A DNA stretch of 64,000 nucleotides from Simmondsia chinensis (taxonomy: Eukaryota > Streptophyta > Magnoliopsida > Caryophyllales > Simmondsiaceae): NCBI GenBank assembly GCA_018398585.1, contig JAGTTD010000011.1, positions 3,595,001 to 3,659,000 of the forward strand. Reading direction: 5' to 3'. Below are positions 43,125 to 53,995 of the stretch, piece by piece. Numbering within the stretch: position 1 is the stretch's first letter; each line of letters starts with the position of its first letter. The notes under the pieces are model-generated. The model was not told the origin of the DNA, ran no database searches, and was given only the letters and a program-made list of their open reading frames with translations. The translations under genes were made by a program, and so were the position numbers.

Positions 43125-43835
43125 AAAACGAGCAAAAGTTGATTTTATGCCATTAAAACCTATCATACATTGTGTATGACAAGTCTTTTACCACTAATTG
43201 CTTGGAATACACCTGAATAAGTTCATTTTACACCATTAAAACGCATCATACCCAGTGTATGATTCGATTTCATACCACTGTAACAGTAATTACATAAAAA
43301 AAACTGCAAAAGTTGATTTTATGCCATTAAAACCTATCATACATTGTGTATGCCAAGTCATTTACGACTAATTGCTTAAAATACACCTGAATCGAATCAT
43401 TTTACACCATGAAAACGCATCATACCCAGTGTATGATTCGATTTCATACCACTGTAACAGTAATTACATAAAAAAAACTGCAAAAGTTGATTTTATGCCA
43501 TTAAAACCTATCATACATTGTGTATGCCAAGTCATTTACCACTAATTGCTTAAAATACACCTGAATCGAATCATTTTACACCATTAAAATGCATCATACC
43601 TAGTGTATGATTCAATTTCAGACCACTGTACCCCTAATTACTTGAATAAAACAACAAAAGTTGATTTTATGCCATTATAACCTATCATACATTGTGTATG
43701 ACAAATCATTTACCACTAATTAATTAAAATACACCTGAATAAGTTCACTTGATACCATTATAGTGCATCATACACAGTGTATGATTTTCTTTCAGACACC
43801 ACTAATTACTTGAAACACACCTAAGAAAGATGCAT
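43125..43835. repeat. Array inside intron 5 of the DUF1985 gene
   Basis: About four dimer units with ATCATACATTGTGTATG and CATCATACCCAGTGTATGAT; same family as the right arm and same orientation. The intron runs 43890-43042. Confidence 0.88.
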
Positions 43836-45904
43836 TCTAGAAACATTTACAGACAAATTATCAAAAAGCATCGTGCAAAATCACACTCACTTAGAGACCG
43901 TTGCGTGGAAACTTTTCTAAAAATCTTCAAAATCTTCTATGTCTTTGTCGGAGGGAGGCTGGAATGGATTGAAGGGCAGAACTGGCTCCGGTCCAGGATG
44001 GGTAATTTTTGCCCGTTTGCTCTTACCCTCCGCAGTCCATTCCTCACCTTTATACTTGGGGTTTGGCTTGGGGTCCCTCCTCTCTTGCCCCAAACTACAA
44101 ACTGTCTCGGACAATGTCAACAAGTTTTCAACGCCTTCCACATGCGGTGACGATGGTTCCTTGAAGACATTTTCCTCGGCCCTAGATGGCATAGCACATA
44201 GCAAAAGTCAATAAGCATCAACATGCATGAAAACATCACAAATTGGGACACTAACAAGGAATCTAGTGTCTTACCCAGTACGTACAGGAGAAACTATTAT
44301 GGCTTGCTCAATCGGGGATGGATGAGCGGAAGTCGATGAACAGAAGTGCGGCGATGCGGCCTGCGCTTGACGGTCTGAGAGCAGCTCCTTAATCAGTGCA
44401 TCCTGAGCCTCAAACCGTCGTTTGTACATTTGCAGCATTCGCTGGTGCGCTTCAAGCTGCATCCGTACCATTTGCACCTCTTTATCCATCGCTTCGAGTC
44501 TCTCCATAACCTGCAATAAGTCCTCCAAATTGGCATAATCAGCAAATCTGAATAATGTAGTATCCACACGGATAAAAATGCGATTAAATAAACACAAAAT
44601 AATTCATCATACCGATTGGTCCGCCGAATTGGTTGACGTAGGATACGGGTCCTCCCTGGATGCCGGCAACGGAGGTTGAGTTGCCAATGGTTGTGGCTCC
44701 TCAGCAAGCTCTGCCGGCATTGCCATAACAGGAGATTGAAACCCCTCCTCAGCATCCTCAGCATAGGGAATGCCTTGTAGATTAGGCTGATCGGCTTCCG
44801 CACTCGTCAGTCTAATCGGTTCGGCATTCAATTGCTGATCAAAGGAAGATACATCATATACACGTTAGTAAAATTACAAAACACACTTCTAACCCAAAAT
44901 ATATGAAACATACAGTAGTAAAACAATAACAACATAGTGTATTTATTACCTGATCAAATACCGTTGAGAGCAGAGCGGAGTACGGAGCCTTAATGGACAT
45001 CTTCCAGTTAAGGATCCGCCCAAGAGGCTGGTCGCCAACCCTCACCGCCCCAACCTTGGCAAGTTCTGGAAGGGTTTCCAGGGCAAATATGGAAACCACA
45101 TCGTAGAACCCATGGACGGAGTAGGTATTCTCCAAACCGTGGTGCATTCTTGCAGCGAAATCCTTGAGCTTCCGCACCAAGAATTTCCAGCTCAAGGATC
45201 CCCATGCAACACGATTGAAAGAGTCCACATCGTCCACGAGGGCCAGGATGTTCGGGTCAATGCCCGTTCGCTTGCGTTTGGCGAACAGTAGACCCTCGAC
45301 CAGGTACGCAACAGCAAGCTTAACCTGGTCCTCCATGACGGAGCAGGTTCTGCATGCATCAAAAAGCTGCTGCCTAGTCATCCTCCCCCTCATGCCATAC
45401 TTGGCAACCAGCCTGTTGGGACCACCGCGTACATCTTCCACACCGGCATATCTCAAGCCGGTGAGAATGCAAAACTCCCTCCTCCCAAGGTGCACTACCT
45501 TCCCACCAAATAAGAATGATAACTCCTCGGGATTGGGGTTGGCCACCTGGTGGAGAAGGACAACGTGAATGAGACTATGCCAGAAGCTGACATTGGTCTC
45601 ACTCAGCCCAAGCAGATGCCCGACATTGTATTGTGAGGCAAGGGCAAGCTGTAATGCAAAACACTTTTAGTTAATATGGGATCATAAATGTCATTGTCAA
45701 AAGTCAACATAATTAAAATGGATACATTGTCAAACCTTGGCTTCGTCGTCCTTGAAGATTTCCTTTATCTCCGTAACAACCTTGGTTGACAAACCTATTT
45801 GGTTGATTTGGAGGAATTTCCAGAAACCCCTCGGGAAAATGTAATCAACCTCAACGGCAGGAAGGCTCTTCCTACGTGTGTAAAATGCCATCTGAAATAA
45901 AAGC

Positions 45905-46250
45905 AATACACCATTAACTGAACACAAACAGACACACTTTGGTTCTACACCATTGAAACAAATCATACAGAGTGTATGATTGATTATACACCACCACTAA
46001 TTACTTATAATACACAAACACAAGTTGGTTATACACCATTAAAACCAATCCTACACACTGTATGATCAATTATACACCACTAATTACTTAACATAAACAA
46101 ACACATGTTGGTTATACACCATTAAACCCAATCAGACACACTGTATGGTTCCTCATAAACCACTTACTTAAAAAACATATACACAAGTTGATTTTACACC
46201 ATTAAAACCAATCCTACACACTGTATGGTTGCTTATAAAACAAGTTGCTT
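45905..46250. repeat. Inner right array upstream of the DUF1985 gene
   Basis: About four units with GGTTATACACCATTAAAACC and CCTACACACTGTATGATC, an inverted relative of the 36310-37620 array. TTTTATTTCAG/ATGGC at the gene start suggests that it lies in a 5' intron, mirroring the transposase gene. Confidence 0.8.
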
Positions 46251-46254
46251 ATGG

Positions 46255-46410
46255 GGAAGACAGAAAGGCGGGAAGGGGTTTTACAGCTGTAAGTAAATGA
46301 GGCGAGAGCAGGGGTACGGATGGGATGGCATTAAATGAGGAGAGAGAAAGGGGACGGGTTGGGGGGGGTGAATGGGAAGGCCTTTTTGAAGGGAAATCGT
46401 ACAGATATAC
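46255..46410. repeat. Inner terminal-repeat-like segment, right
   Basis: GGGAAATCGTACAGATATAC (46391-46410) and the preceding GGGTGAATGGGAAGGCC/CATTAAATGAGGAGAGAG block are the inverted counterpart of 35790-36000. Confidence 0.8.
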
Positions 46411-46429
46411 TCAAAATGTATATTTTTTT

Positions 46430-49400
46430 TCTAAATACACATCCCAAAAATACACAAATACACGCTGATTTTACACAAATATAACCCATCATACACCGTG
46501 TATGAAGTGCATCATACACCAATAAAACTTGAAATACACGTATATAAGCAGATTTCAGACCACTGTACCCTTAAATAAATGGAAAAACCTGCAAAAGTTG
46601 ATTTTATGCTATTAAAACCTATCATACATTGTGTATGACAAGATCTTTACCGCTAATTACTTCAACTATACCTAAATAAGGTCATTTTGCACCATTAAAA
46701 AGTATCATACCCAGTGTATGATTCGATTTCATACCACTGTACCCCTAATTACTTGAAAAAAAAACAGCAAAAGTTAATTTTATGCCATTTTAACCTATCC
46801 TACATTGTGTATGATAAGTCATTTACCACTAATTGTTTCAATTACACCTGAATAAGTTCATTTTACACCATTAAAACTCATCATACCCATTGTATGATTC
46901 GATTTCAGCCCACTGTAACAGTAATTAGTTGAAAAAACTAGTAAAAGTTGATTTTATGCCATTTAAACCTATCATACATTGTGTATGACAAGTCATTTAC
47001 CACTAATTTCTTGTAATACACCTGAATAAGTTCATTTTACACCATTAAAACGAATCATACCCAGTGTATGATTCAATTTCAGAGTACTTACCCCTAATTA
47101 CTTGAAAAAAACAGCAAAAGTTGATTTTTTGCCATTATAACCTATCATACATTGTGTATGATAAGTCATTTACAACTAATTGCTTGAAATAAACCTGAAT
47201 AAGTTAATTTTACACCATTAAAACACATCATACCCAGTGTATGATACGATTTCAAACCACTATACCACTAATTACCTAAAAAAATCTGTAAAAGTTGATT
47301 TCATGTCATTAACACCTATAATAATTTGTGTATGATAGGTCATTTACCACTAATTACTTGAAAAATACCTGAAAAGGTTCATATTTAACCATTTTAACTC
47401 ATCATACCCATTGTATGATTCGATTCAGCCCTCTGTAACAGTAATTAGAAGAAAAAACCAGCAAAAGTTGATTTTTTGCCATTATAACCTATCATACATT
47501 GTGTATGATAAGTAATTTACAACCAATTTCTTGGAATACACCTAAATAAGTTCATTTTACACCATTAAAACGCATCATACCCAGTGAATAATTCGATTTC
47601 AGACCACTATACCCCTAATTACTTGAAAAAAAAGCAAAAGTTAATTTTTTTGCCATTATAACCTATCGTACATTGTGTATGATAAGTGATTTACCACTAA
47701 TTGTTTTAACAACACCTGAAAAGGTTCATTTTAGACCATTTCAAAGCATCATACCCATTGTATGATTAGATTTCAGCCCACTGTAACAGTAATTACTTGA
47801 AAAAAGAGCAAAAGTTAATTTTATGCCATTATAACGTATCATACATTGTGTATGATAAGTCATTTACCACTAATTTCTTGAACTACACCCGAATAAGTTT
47901 ATTTTACACCATTAAAACGCATTATACCCAGTGTATGATTCGATTTCAGACCACTATACCCCTAATTACTTGAAAAAAATTGCAAAAGTTGATTTTTTGC
48001 CATTATAACCTATCATACATTGTGTATGATAAGTCATTTACAACTAATTGCTTGAAATAAACCTGAATAAGTTCATTTTACACCATTAAAATACATCATA
48101 CCTAGTGTATGATGTGATTTCAGACCACTATAGCACTAATTACCTAAAAAAATCTGTAAAAGTTGATTTCATGCCATTAACACCTATAATAATTTGTGTA
48201 TGATAGGTCATTTACCACTAATTACTTGAAACATACCTGAAGAGGTTCATATTTAACAATTTAACTCATCATACCCATTGTATGATTCGATTCAGCCCTC
48301 TGTAACAGTAATTAGAAGAAAAAACCAGTAAAAGTTAATTTTTTGACATTATAACCTATCATACATTGTGTATGATAAGTCATTTACCACTAATGGTTTT
48401 AACAACACCTGAAAAGGTTCATTTTAGACCATTTCAAAGCATCATACCCATTGTATGATTAGATTTCAGCCCACTGTAACAGTAATTACTTGAAAAAACG
48501 AGCAAAAGTTGATTTTATACCATTAAAACCTATAATAATTTGTGTATGATAGGTCATTTACCACTAATTACTTGAAACATACCTGAAAAGATTCATATTA
48601 AACCATTTTAACTCATCATACCCATTGTATGATTCGATTCAGCCCTCTGTAACAGTAATTAGAAGAAAAAACCAGTAAAAGTTGATTTTTTGCCATTATA
48701 ACCTATCATACATTGTGTATGATAAGTCATTTACAACTAATTGCTTGAAAAACACTTGAATAAGTTTATTTTACACCATTAAAACGTATCATACCCAGTG
48801 TATGATTCGATTTCATCCCACTGTACCCCTAATTACTTGAAAAAAAATAGCAAAAGTTGATTTTATGCCATTATAACCTATCATACATTGTGTATGATAA
48901 GTCATTTACCACTAATTGTTTTAACAAAACCTGAAAAGGTTCATTTTAGACCATTTCAGAGCATCATACCCATTGTATGATTAGATTTCAGCCCACTGCA
49001 ACAGTAATTACTTGAAAAAACGAGCAAAAGTTGATTTTATTACCATTAAAACCTATAATAATTTGTGTATGATAGGTCATTTACCACTAATTACTTGAAA
49101 CATAACTTAAAAGGTTCATATTAAACCATTTTAACTCGTCATATCCATTGTATGATTCGATTTCTGCCCACTGTAACAATAATTAGTTGAAAAAACGGTA
49201 AAAGTTGATTTTATGCCATTGAAACCTATCATACATTGTCTATGATATTCATTTACCACTAATTACTTGAAACATACCTGAAAAGCTTCATATTAAACTA
49301 TTTTAACTCATCATACCCATTGTATGATTCGATTTCAGCCCACTGTACCCCTAATTACTTGAAAAAAAACTGCAAAAGTTGATTTTATTCCATTTTAACG

Positions 49401-49862
49401 TATCATACATTGTGTATGATAAGTCATTTACCACTAATTGCTTGAACTACACCTGAATAAGTTCATTTTACACCATTAAAACTCATCATACCCAGTGTCT
49501 GATTCGATTTCAGACCACTATACCCCTAATTAGTTGAAAAATACAGCAAAAGTTAATTTTTTGCCATTATAACCTATCATACATTGTGTATGACAAGTTA
49601 TTTACCACTAATTGCTTGGAATAAACCTGAATAAGTTTATTTTACACCATTAAAACGCATCGTACCCAGTGTATGATTCGATTTCATCCCACTGTACGTC
49701 TAATTACTTGAAAAAAAACAACAAAAGTTGATTTTATGCCATTATAACCTATCATACATTGTGTATGATAAATCGTTTACCACTAATTTCTTGTGATACA
49801 CCTGTATAAGTTCACTTTACAGCATTATAATGCATCATACACAGTGTATGATTTTATTAATT
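46430..49862. repeat. Right-arm palindrome array (about 175-bp dimers)
   Basis: Inverted counterpart of the left arm: CCTATCATACATTGTGTATG and CATCATACCCAGTGTATGAT alternate, with AAAAGTTGATTTTATGCCAT and CTAATTACTTGAAAAA linkers. It has about 20 dimers against about 14 in the left arm, so the arms differ in length (about 3.8 and 2.9 kb). Confidence 0.93.
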
Positions 49863-50176
49863 ACTTCAAGCACACCTAAACAAGGTCTGGGAGGGAAGAA
49901 GAAGAAAGGGCAAATTTGGAAATTATATTTTTTTTTTTTTGACAAAAAAAAAATTCAAAAGGAAAAAAAAATGAAGAAAAGGAGAGTGAAAAGTCAAAAA
50001 ACTGTACTTTTGCCTGTCTTGCATTAAATGAGGAGAGAGAAAGAGAGAGAGAGAGAGAGAGGACGGATGAGGGGGTGAGATGGGAGGGCATTTTTGTCCA
50101 AAAAAGTCTATTTAAGGTTAAAGGGGTCTAAAAAACATTAAGGGGGGGCTGGGGGGTCCAATCCGTACGATTTCCC
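49863..50176. repeat. Right terminal inverted repeat, non-array part
   Basis: Inverted copy of 32907-33210, ending CCGTACGATTTCCC at 50176, then the target duplication AATATGTAT (50177-50185). Confidence 0.93.
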
Positions 50177-50185
50177 AATATGTAT

Positions 50186-51464
50186 AAACAATATGGCATT
50201 AATTTCCAAAATATAATTATCTCTAATTTCTTCGAGAGTTTCTCATATTTATGTGATGATAATAGAGCTGCAGACAGATTGACTGTTAGAGGAATTTAGA
50301 AGCACTCAAATATTGATTTTCTTAAAGGCTAAAATTTAGATTTCAATAGGATTATTAATGAGGATGCGCTAAGTTTGTCTATCTATCACTAGACTCTTTA
50401 GCGTTTTCTTTATCATTTAAAAAAATTTATTACCACATTATATATATATATATAGTAATAGTATAAATAATTACTTTAAGCACAGTGATAGGGGGCTATC
50501 AAGCAAACTTAGGATGTCTGGAACCCATGAATCAAAATAGGCATGTCTAAAATAACAAAAAATTATTAGGTGACACGTGGTCATTGCAATGATGTAGTGA
50601 CTCCAATACATTTTTTTTCTTATTTTTAAGTTAAAATTAATTTAAATAATAAATTTTAATTAATGAAAAAATTTTCCAATACACGATGGGGTATAGGAAA
50701 TAGTGGGGGAATAATTTCTTAAAATAACATGATGTTGAAAATATTTGGAGAGAAGAAACTAGAACTTATCTTAGAAAAAAAAAAAGAAAAGAAAAGATTA
50801 TTATCGTGTTATGGAGTTCACCACTATAACAAGATTGACCAAAACTCCCACTCCCAACATTTATACGACATCCTCTGAAATGCAAGATTAGAGTACACCT
50901 CAACAGCTCTCCCCCTTATTGTAAATCAGTCCTTATTTTGCTCGAGTCTAAGCATATTTTCCTCCACTACCCAAATAGGATTTTTTTTAAAAAAAAAAGT
51001 GCATCTCCGATTATATTATTGAGATGAAATCGTGTCAAACCCTTTAGTAAAATTGACATTTGAATAATATTGAAGCCTTAAGAAAAATTATAAATACTTG
51101 AATGTCTTTTTCATATCTATTTGACATCTTATTTATGATTGTTTACATAAGTGGAGATTACCCTTTATCGTGATTTGAATGAGCCATGTACCCGTTATAC
51201 CATATAGGAGATAAAAAGAAGTAACTGTCGTGCATAAATTAAAGGGAAAATCATAAGTAGATTTTATCTTTCTAATTCAATGCACATGACTGTAAAAAGC
51301 AATCTTATAAAAAAGGTTCCTAAGTCATAGAAAGAACATGTGATCCCTTTAAATTTATATATGTAACAAACTTTACGCACTAAAATTAATTCACATCTAA
51401 CAATAAATTTGCATTGTTTTGTCAATTGTGTCGAATCTTTTTTTCTCTGTCTAAAGCTATCATA
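50186..51464. other. AT-rich intergenic DNA, nothing recognised
   Basis: Contains an (AT)n run at 50440-50453 and A/T-rich patches. No coding region, inverted ends or RNA gene was seen. Confidence 0.45.
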
Positions 51465-51985
51465 TTTAGGGTTATTGTATCAATTAGAAACAATGATAAT
51501 AAAGGAGATTCTTTTTAGGATTATTTGGACCAAAGATCTTTATACTTTTTTTTTTTACTGTCAATTTAGTCCCTCTATTCTTTTCAATAACTAGCGACAA
51601 AATCGTAATATAAAACAAGTGACTCAAATAAGCAAGGCCTAAGAGAACCTGGATAAACTCGGGAATAGAAACACAAAACAATAGACACAAAAAAAAAAAA
51701 ACAAAAGACAGATAAAAACACATCAGATGCAATTAATCTATTACAAGTTACATTGTATCAATTTAGTCATTTGGTCAAATTTAAGTTAAGTTTTTGATGT
51801 AATTTTTAATAGCACAATCACGTTAGATGCAATTAATCTATTACAAACCCACCTATTGACTTAATTTAACCCAACCCATGACTGAACCATTACAAATTTC
51901 ATGGACACCTTATTATAAATTTTACTCCCAGAATCAAATTGACGCAACTAAAAATACTAGGGTTACAATGACACAATAGTGAAAG
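51465..51985. mobile_element. Palindromic MITE (family 2), split by a LINE tail
   Basis: The left part has GTCAATTTAGTCCCTC and the right part AGAATCAAATTGACGCAACT, inverted relatives of 20705-21091. A minus-strand LINE-like tail lies at 51580-51720. AGATGCAATTAATCTATTAC occurs twice, at 51725 and 51825. Confidence 0.55.
51580..51720 (-). mobile_element. 3' end fragment of a LINE/SINE, minus orientation
   Basis: TTTTCAATAACTAGCGACAA AATCG... is the reverse complement of the shared tail (compare 6991-7097 and 4136-4219). Confidence 0.55.
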
Positions 51986-52338
51986 AATGAGATGCACACA
52001 TAATGTTGTGACCCTCTCGTATATTTATAGATATATAATGGCCTTTATATCATATACAAGTAAGGTCCATTGGGCTCAATTATATACAATAATAACACCT
52101 ATACAATATAGTCTAACAAATGGCAAAGTAAATGGAATTTAAATTTGATCCCGAGGGCTCAAATGACCAAAATATTAATACCCTCAACTTGTACTTTTTT
52201 TTTTTTGTATGAAATTTCATCTTATAAAACAAGGGAATTCATCAAATTAAGTACATCCAAGTTTGGTAACTTAAAACGTATTCAATAAAATAATGTGTAT
52301 CACTCTCGTAACTTGAAGTTCAAAAAATCTATCAACAA
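51986..52338. other. AT-rich intergenic DNA, nothing recognised
   Basis: A short T-run at about 52197-52206 could be a retroposon end, but no body was found. Confidence 0.4.
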
Positions 52339-53436
52339 TAGGGGTCAGCATGGATTGGATACCCTATCCGAAACATATTTCGGTTCAGGTATCGAACACA
52401 TTAAAATCATCAAAATCATTACCCATAATGTGATTTGAAAAATCGAGTACCCACCCATTTAATTAAAGTTTCTTATAAATTCAATTTTATGAAAGACATA
52501 AACAATTATTTACCAAAGAGGGTACCAACACACTGTCACCGGATCCCATTAGAACTCCGAAGTTAAGCGTGCTTGGGCGAGAGTAGTACCAGGATGGATG
52601 ACCTCCTGGGAAGTCCTCACCCTCAGGTTGGGGGCACTGAGAAACAACCTCTCTTCAGGTTAACACCCTGAAGGGGGAAGGCTGCGTACATCCGCCCCCC
52701 TAGACCCTGGGTAGGCGGGAGCCCTTGAAGCACTGGGTATGTTCCTTTACATAAACAATTATTTACTAATATAATATTAAGTCGTTTGTGAATATACTAT
52801 AGAATTATTATAACACCATGCCATTTGATCTTCATAATTTAAAATTAAAAAAAGTCATGTACATAGTTGCCATACTTCAAAGATCACAAAATTATAAACC
52901 ATCTTAAATGACTATGACACATAAATCAAAACTTCACAAACGTGTAAAACTTTAAGAATTTTATACAGATAGAGAAATCATAGCCAAAAAAAAAAAAGCA
53001 TTTGTATTCTACTACTCAATTATTACTGATTCACTAGTCCCTTTTTTTTTTTTTTTTTTTTTGCGATAGATGGTCCAAACTTTAAAATTTTTCAATATAA
53101 AAATGGGGCAAGCTTTGTTGAAAGAAGAAAGGAAAAAAATGCACGTTGGGATCTAAAATTGAACCTATAGCAATCCACATTCTAAATAAATTATAAATAT
53201 TAATTTAGGACAATATATATAAAATCAATATCGGGTCGGAACAGGTACCCGAAAATTTTTCGAAATGATACCCGTATCCATAGTTCAACAGGTCGGATAT
53301 ACCCTAACCGCATCTTTTCAGGTCGGTTACCCATATGCTTCGGATCAGTTTTTGTTTGGTTTGTCGGGTTTTTGGTTATTCAAGTAATTACCAAAAAAAG
53401 AGTTTTTGGTTATTCAGGTACTTTTGCTCACCTCTA
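52339..53436. mobile_element. hAT-like non-autonomous element carrying a SINE
   Basis: Ends TAGGGGTCAGCATGG and (reverse complement) TAGAGGTGAGCAAAAG are inverted. ATCAACAA (52331-52338) and ATCAATAG (53437-53444) match 6 of 8. Inside are GGTCGG/CCCGAA-type words near both ends and a complete 5S-derived SINE. No transposase frame. Confidence 0.6.
52514..52748 (+). mobile_element. Full-length 5S rRNA-derived SINE with 18-bp TSD
   Basis: ACATAAACAATTATTTAC at 52496-52513 is repeated exactly at 52749-52766. The 235-bp body has a 5S-like head (GTACCAACACACTGTCACCG, GATCCCATTAGAACTCCGAA, GTTAAGCGTGCTTGGGCGAG, GGATGGATGACCTCCTGGGA), a joint at CACCCTCAGGTTGGGGGCAC and an Au-SINE-like half (GAAGGGGGAAGGCTGCGTAC, GCGGGAGCCC, GCACTGGG) ending TATGTTCCTTT. 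The 5S A and C box regions would be its Pol III promoter. Moved by LINE machinery, judging from the TSD. Confidence 0.93.
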
Positions 53437-53444
53437 ATCAATAG

Positions 53445-53995
53445 GCAGCCACTATTGAAAGCCAACAAATTTTTGTTGGACAATGCTGACATAGGACGTA
53501 ATTCCAACAATATATCGGAATCCTCAGCCAAAATTTGGCAACTACAATGCTAACACAAAACATAAAATAGACAATGTATGTCTGCCTTTCATCATAATCC
53601 AATCTGTTTTTATGAAATTCAACAAGTTTTTTTTTACAGAAAACACTGACAACTCGTATATGCTAATATAATCACGTGTGATATTCACATTTTCTAGTCA
53701 AAATTTTACCAAGTCCCAACAAAAGTTCATTGAATTCTAACATAGGGTACCTAGATTATAGAACTTTTAAACATCTAAATCACTATATACATTAAAACAT
53801 CAGAGTACTTCGATGATAAAGCTTAAACTTTAAATACCTAAGTGATGAATGCCCTAAAAACCAATCTAACCCGCAAAAAATAACACAGAGAATCGAAATC
53901 TTAGCAAAGAGAAACTCCAAATCACACGCATATTCACAACCCATTGAAAGAAAGCAAACAAAATTGACTTCACCCAATTGAATTGGCATTAGAAG
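53445..53995. other. 3' flank of the RLP24 gene
   Basis: AT-rich DNA after the stop codon of the minus-strand gene. It should contain the 3' UTR. No element recognised. Confidence 0.4.

Larger units (their letters stand above)
42544..45891 (-). pseudogene. DUF1985 gene of the MULE (mudrB position), seven exons, one stop
   Basis: Exons 45891-45736, 45648-44950, 44834-44613, 44510-44275, 44181-43891, 43041-42921, 42645-42544; all GT-AG and in matching phase, about 607 codons. DUF1985 spans exons 1-2 (RGFWKFLQINQIGLSTKVV; LSFLFGGKVVHLGRREF; LTGLRYAGVED). Exon 3 is Pro/Glu-rich; exon 4 a coiled coil (VMERLEAMDKEVQMVRMQLE). Exon 5 has basic KSKRAKITHP and an in-frame TAG at 43917-43919. Exons 6-7 give FWYRLRNEDTWLTDE and MDVILYYILEKKHQWPEQF, then TGA at 42544. 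Related plant MULE genes go on into a Ulp1-type (C48) protease; that part is absent here, replaced by the tandem array. Function within MULEs is not known. Confidence 0.85.
32907..50176. mobile_element. 17.27-kb Mutator-like element (MULE) with satellite-filled arms
   Basis: A perfect 9-bp duplication AATATGTAT flanks it. Ends GGGAAAT(G/C)GTACGGATTGGA are inverted and stay nearly identical for over 350 bp (5 differences in the first 102 by eye) before running into matching repeat arrays. Inside are two convergent genes, a mudrA-like transposase (+, 37693-40506) and a DUF1985 gene (-, 45891-42544), the arrangement known from maize MuDR. Arrays of an 83-88 bp palindrome-bearing monomer occupy about 10 kb. 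Terminal-like sequence is present a second time at the inner edge of each arm. Both genes carry stops, so this copy is probably not autonomous now. Confidence 0.95.

Noticed and set aside
45164..45568. 134-codon plus-strand ORF
   Set aside because: Antisense shadow of the DUF1985 exon 44950-45648.
32907..50176. Pack-MULE carrying captured host genes
   Set aside because: Both genes are of kinds regularly found in MULEs (mudrA-like and DUF1985), so there is no sign of host-gene capture.
52514..52748. Cassandra-type TRIM LTR
   Set aside because: No TG...CA LTR ends, primer site or second LTR; an 18-bp TSD and an Au-like tail indicate a SINE.
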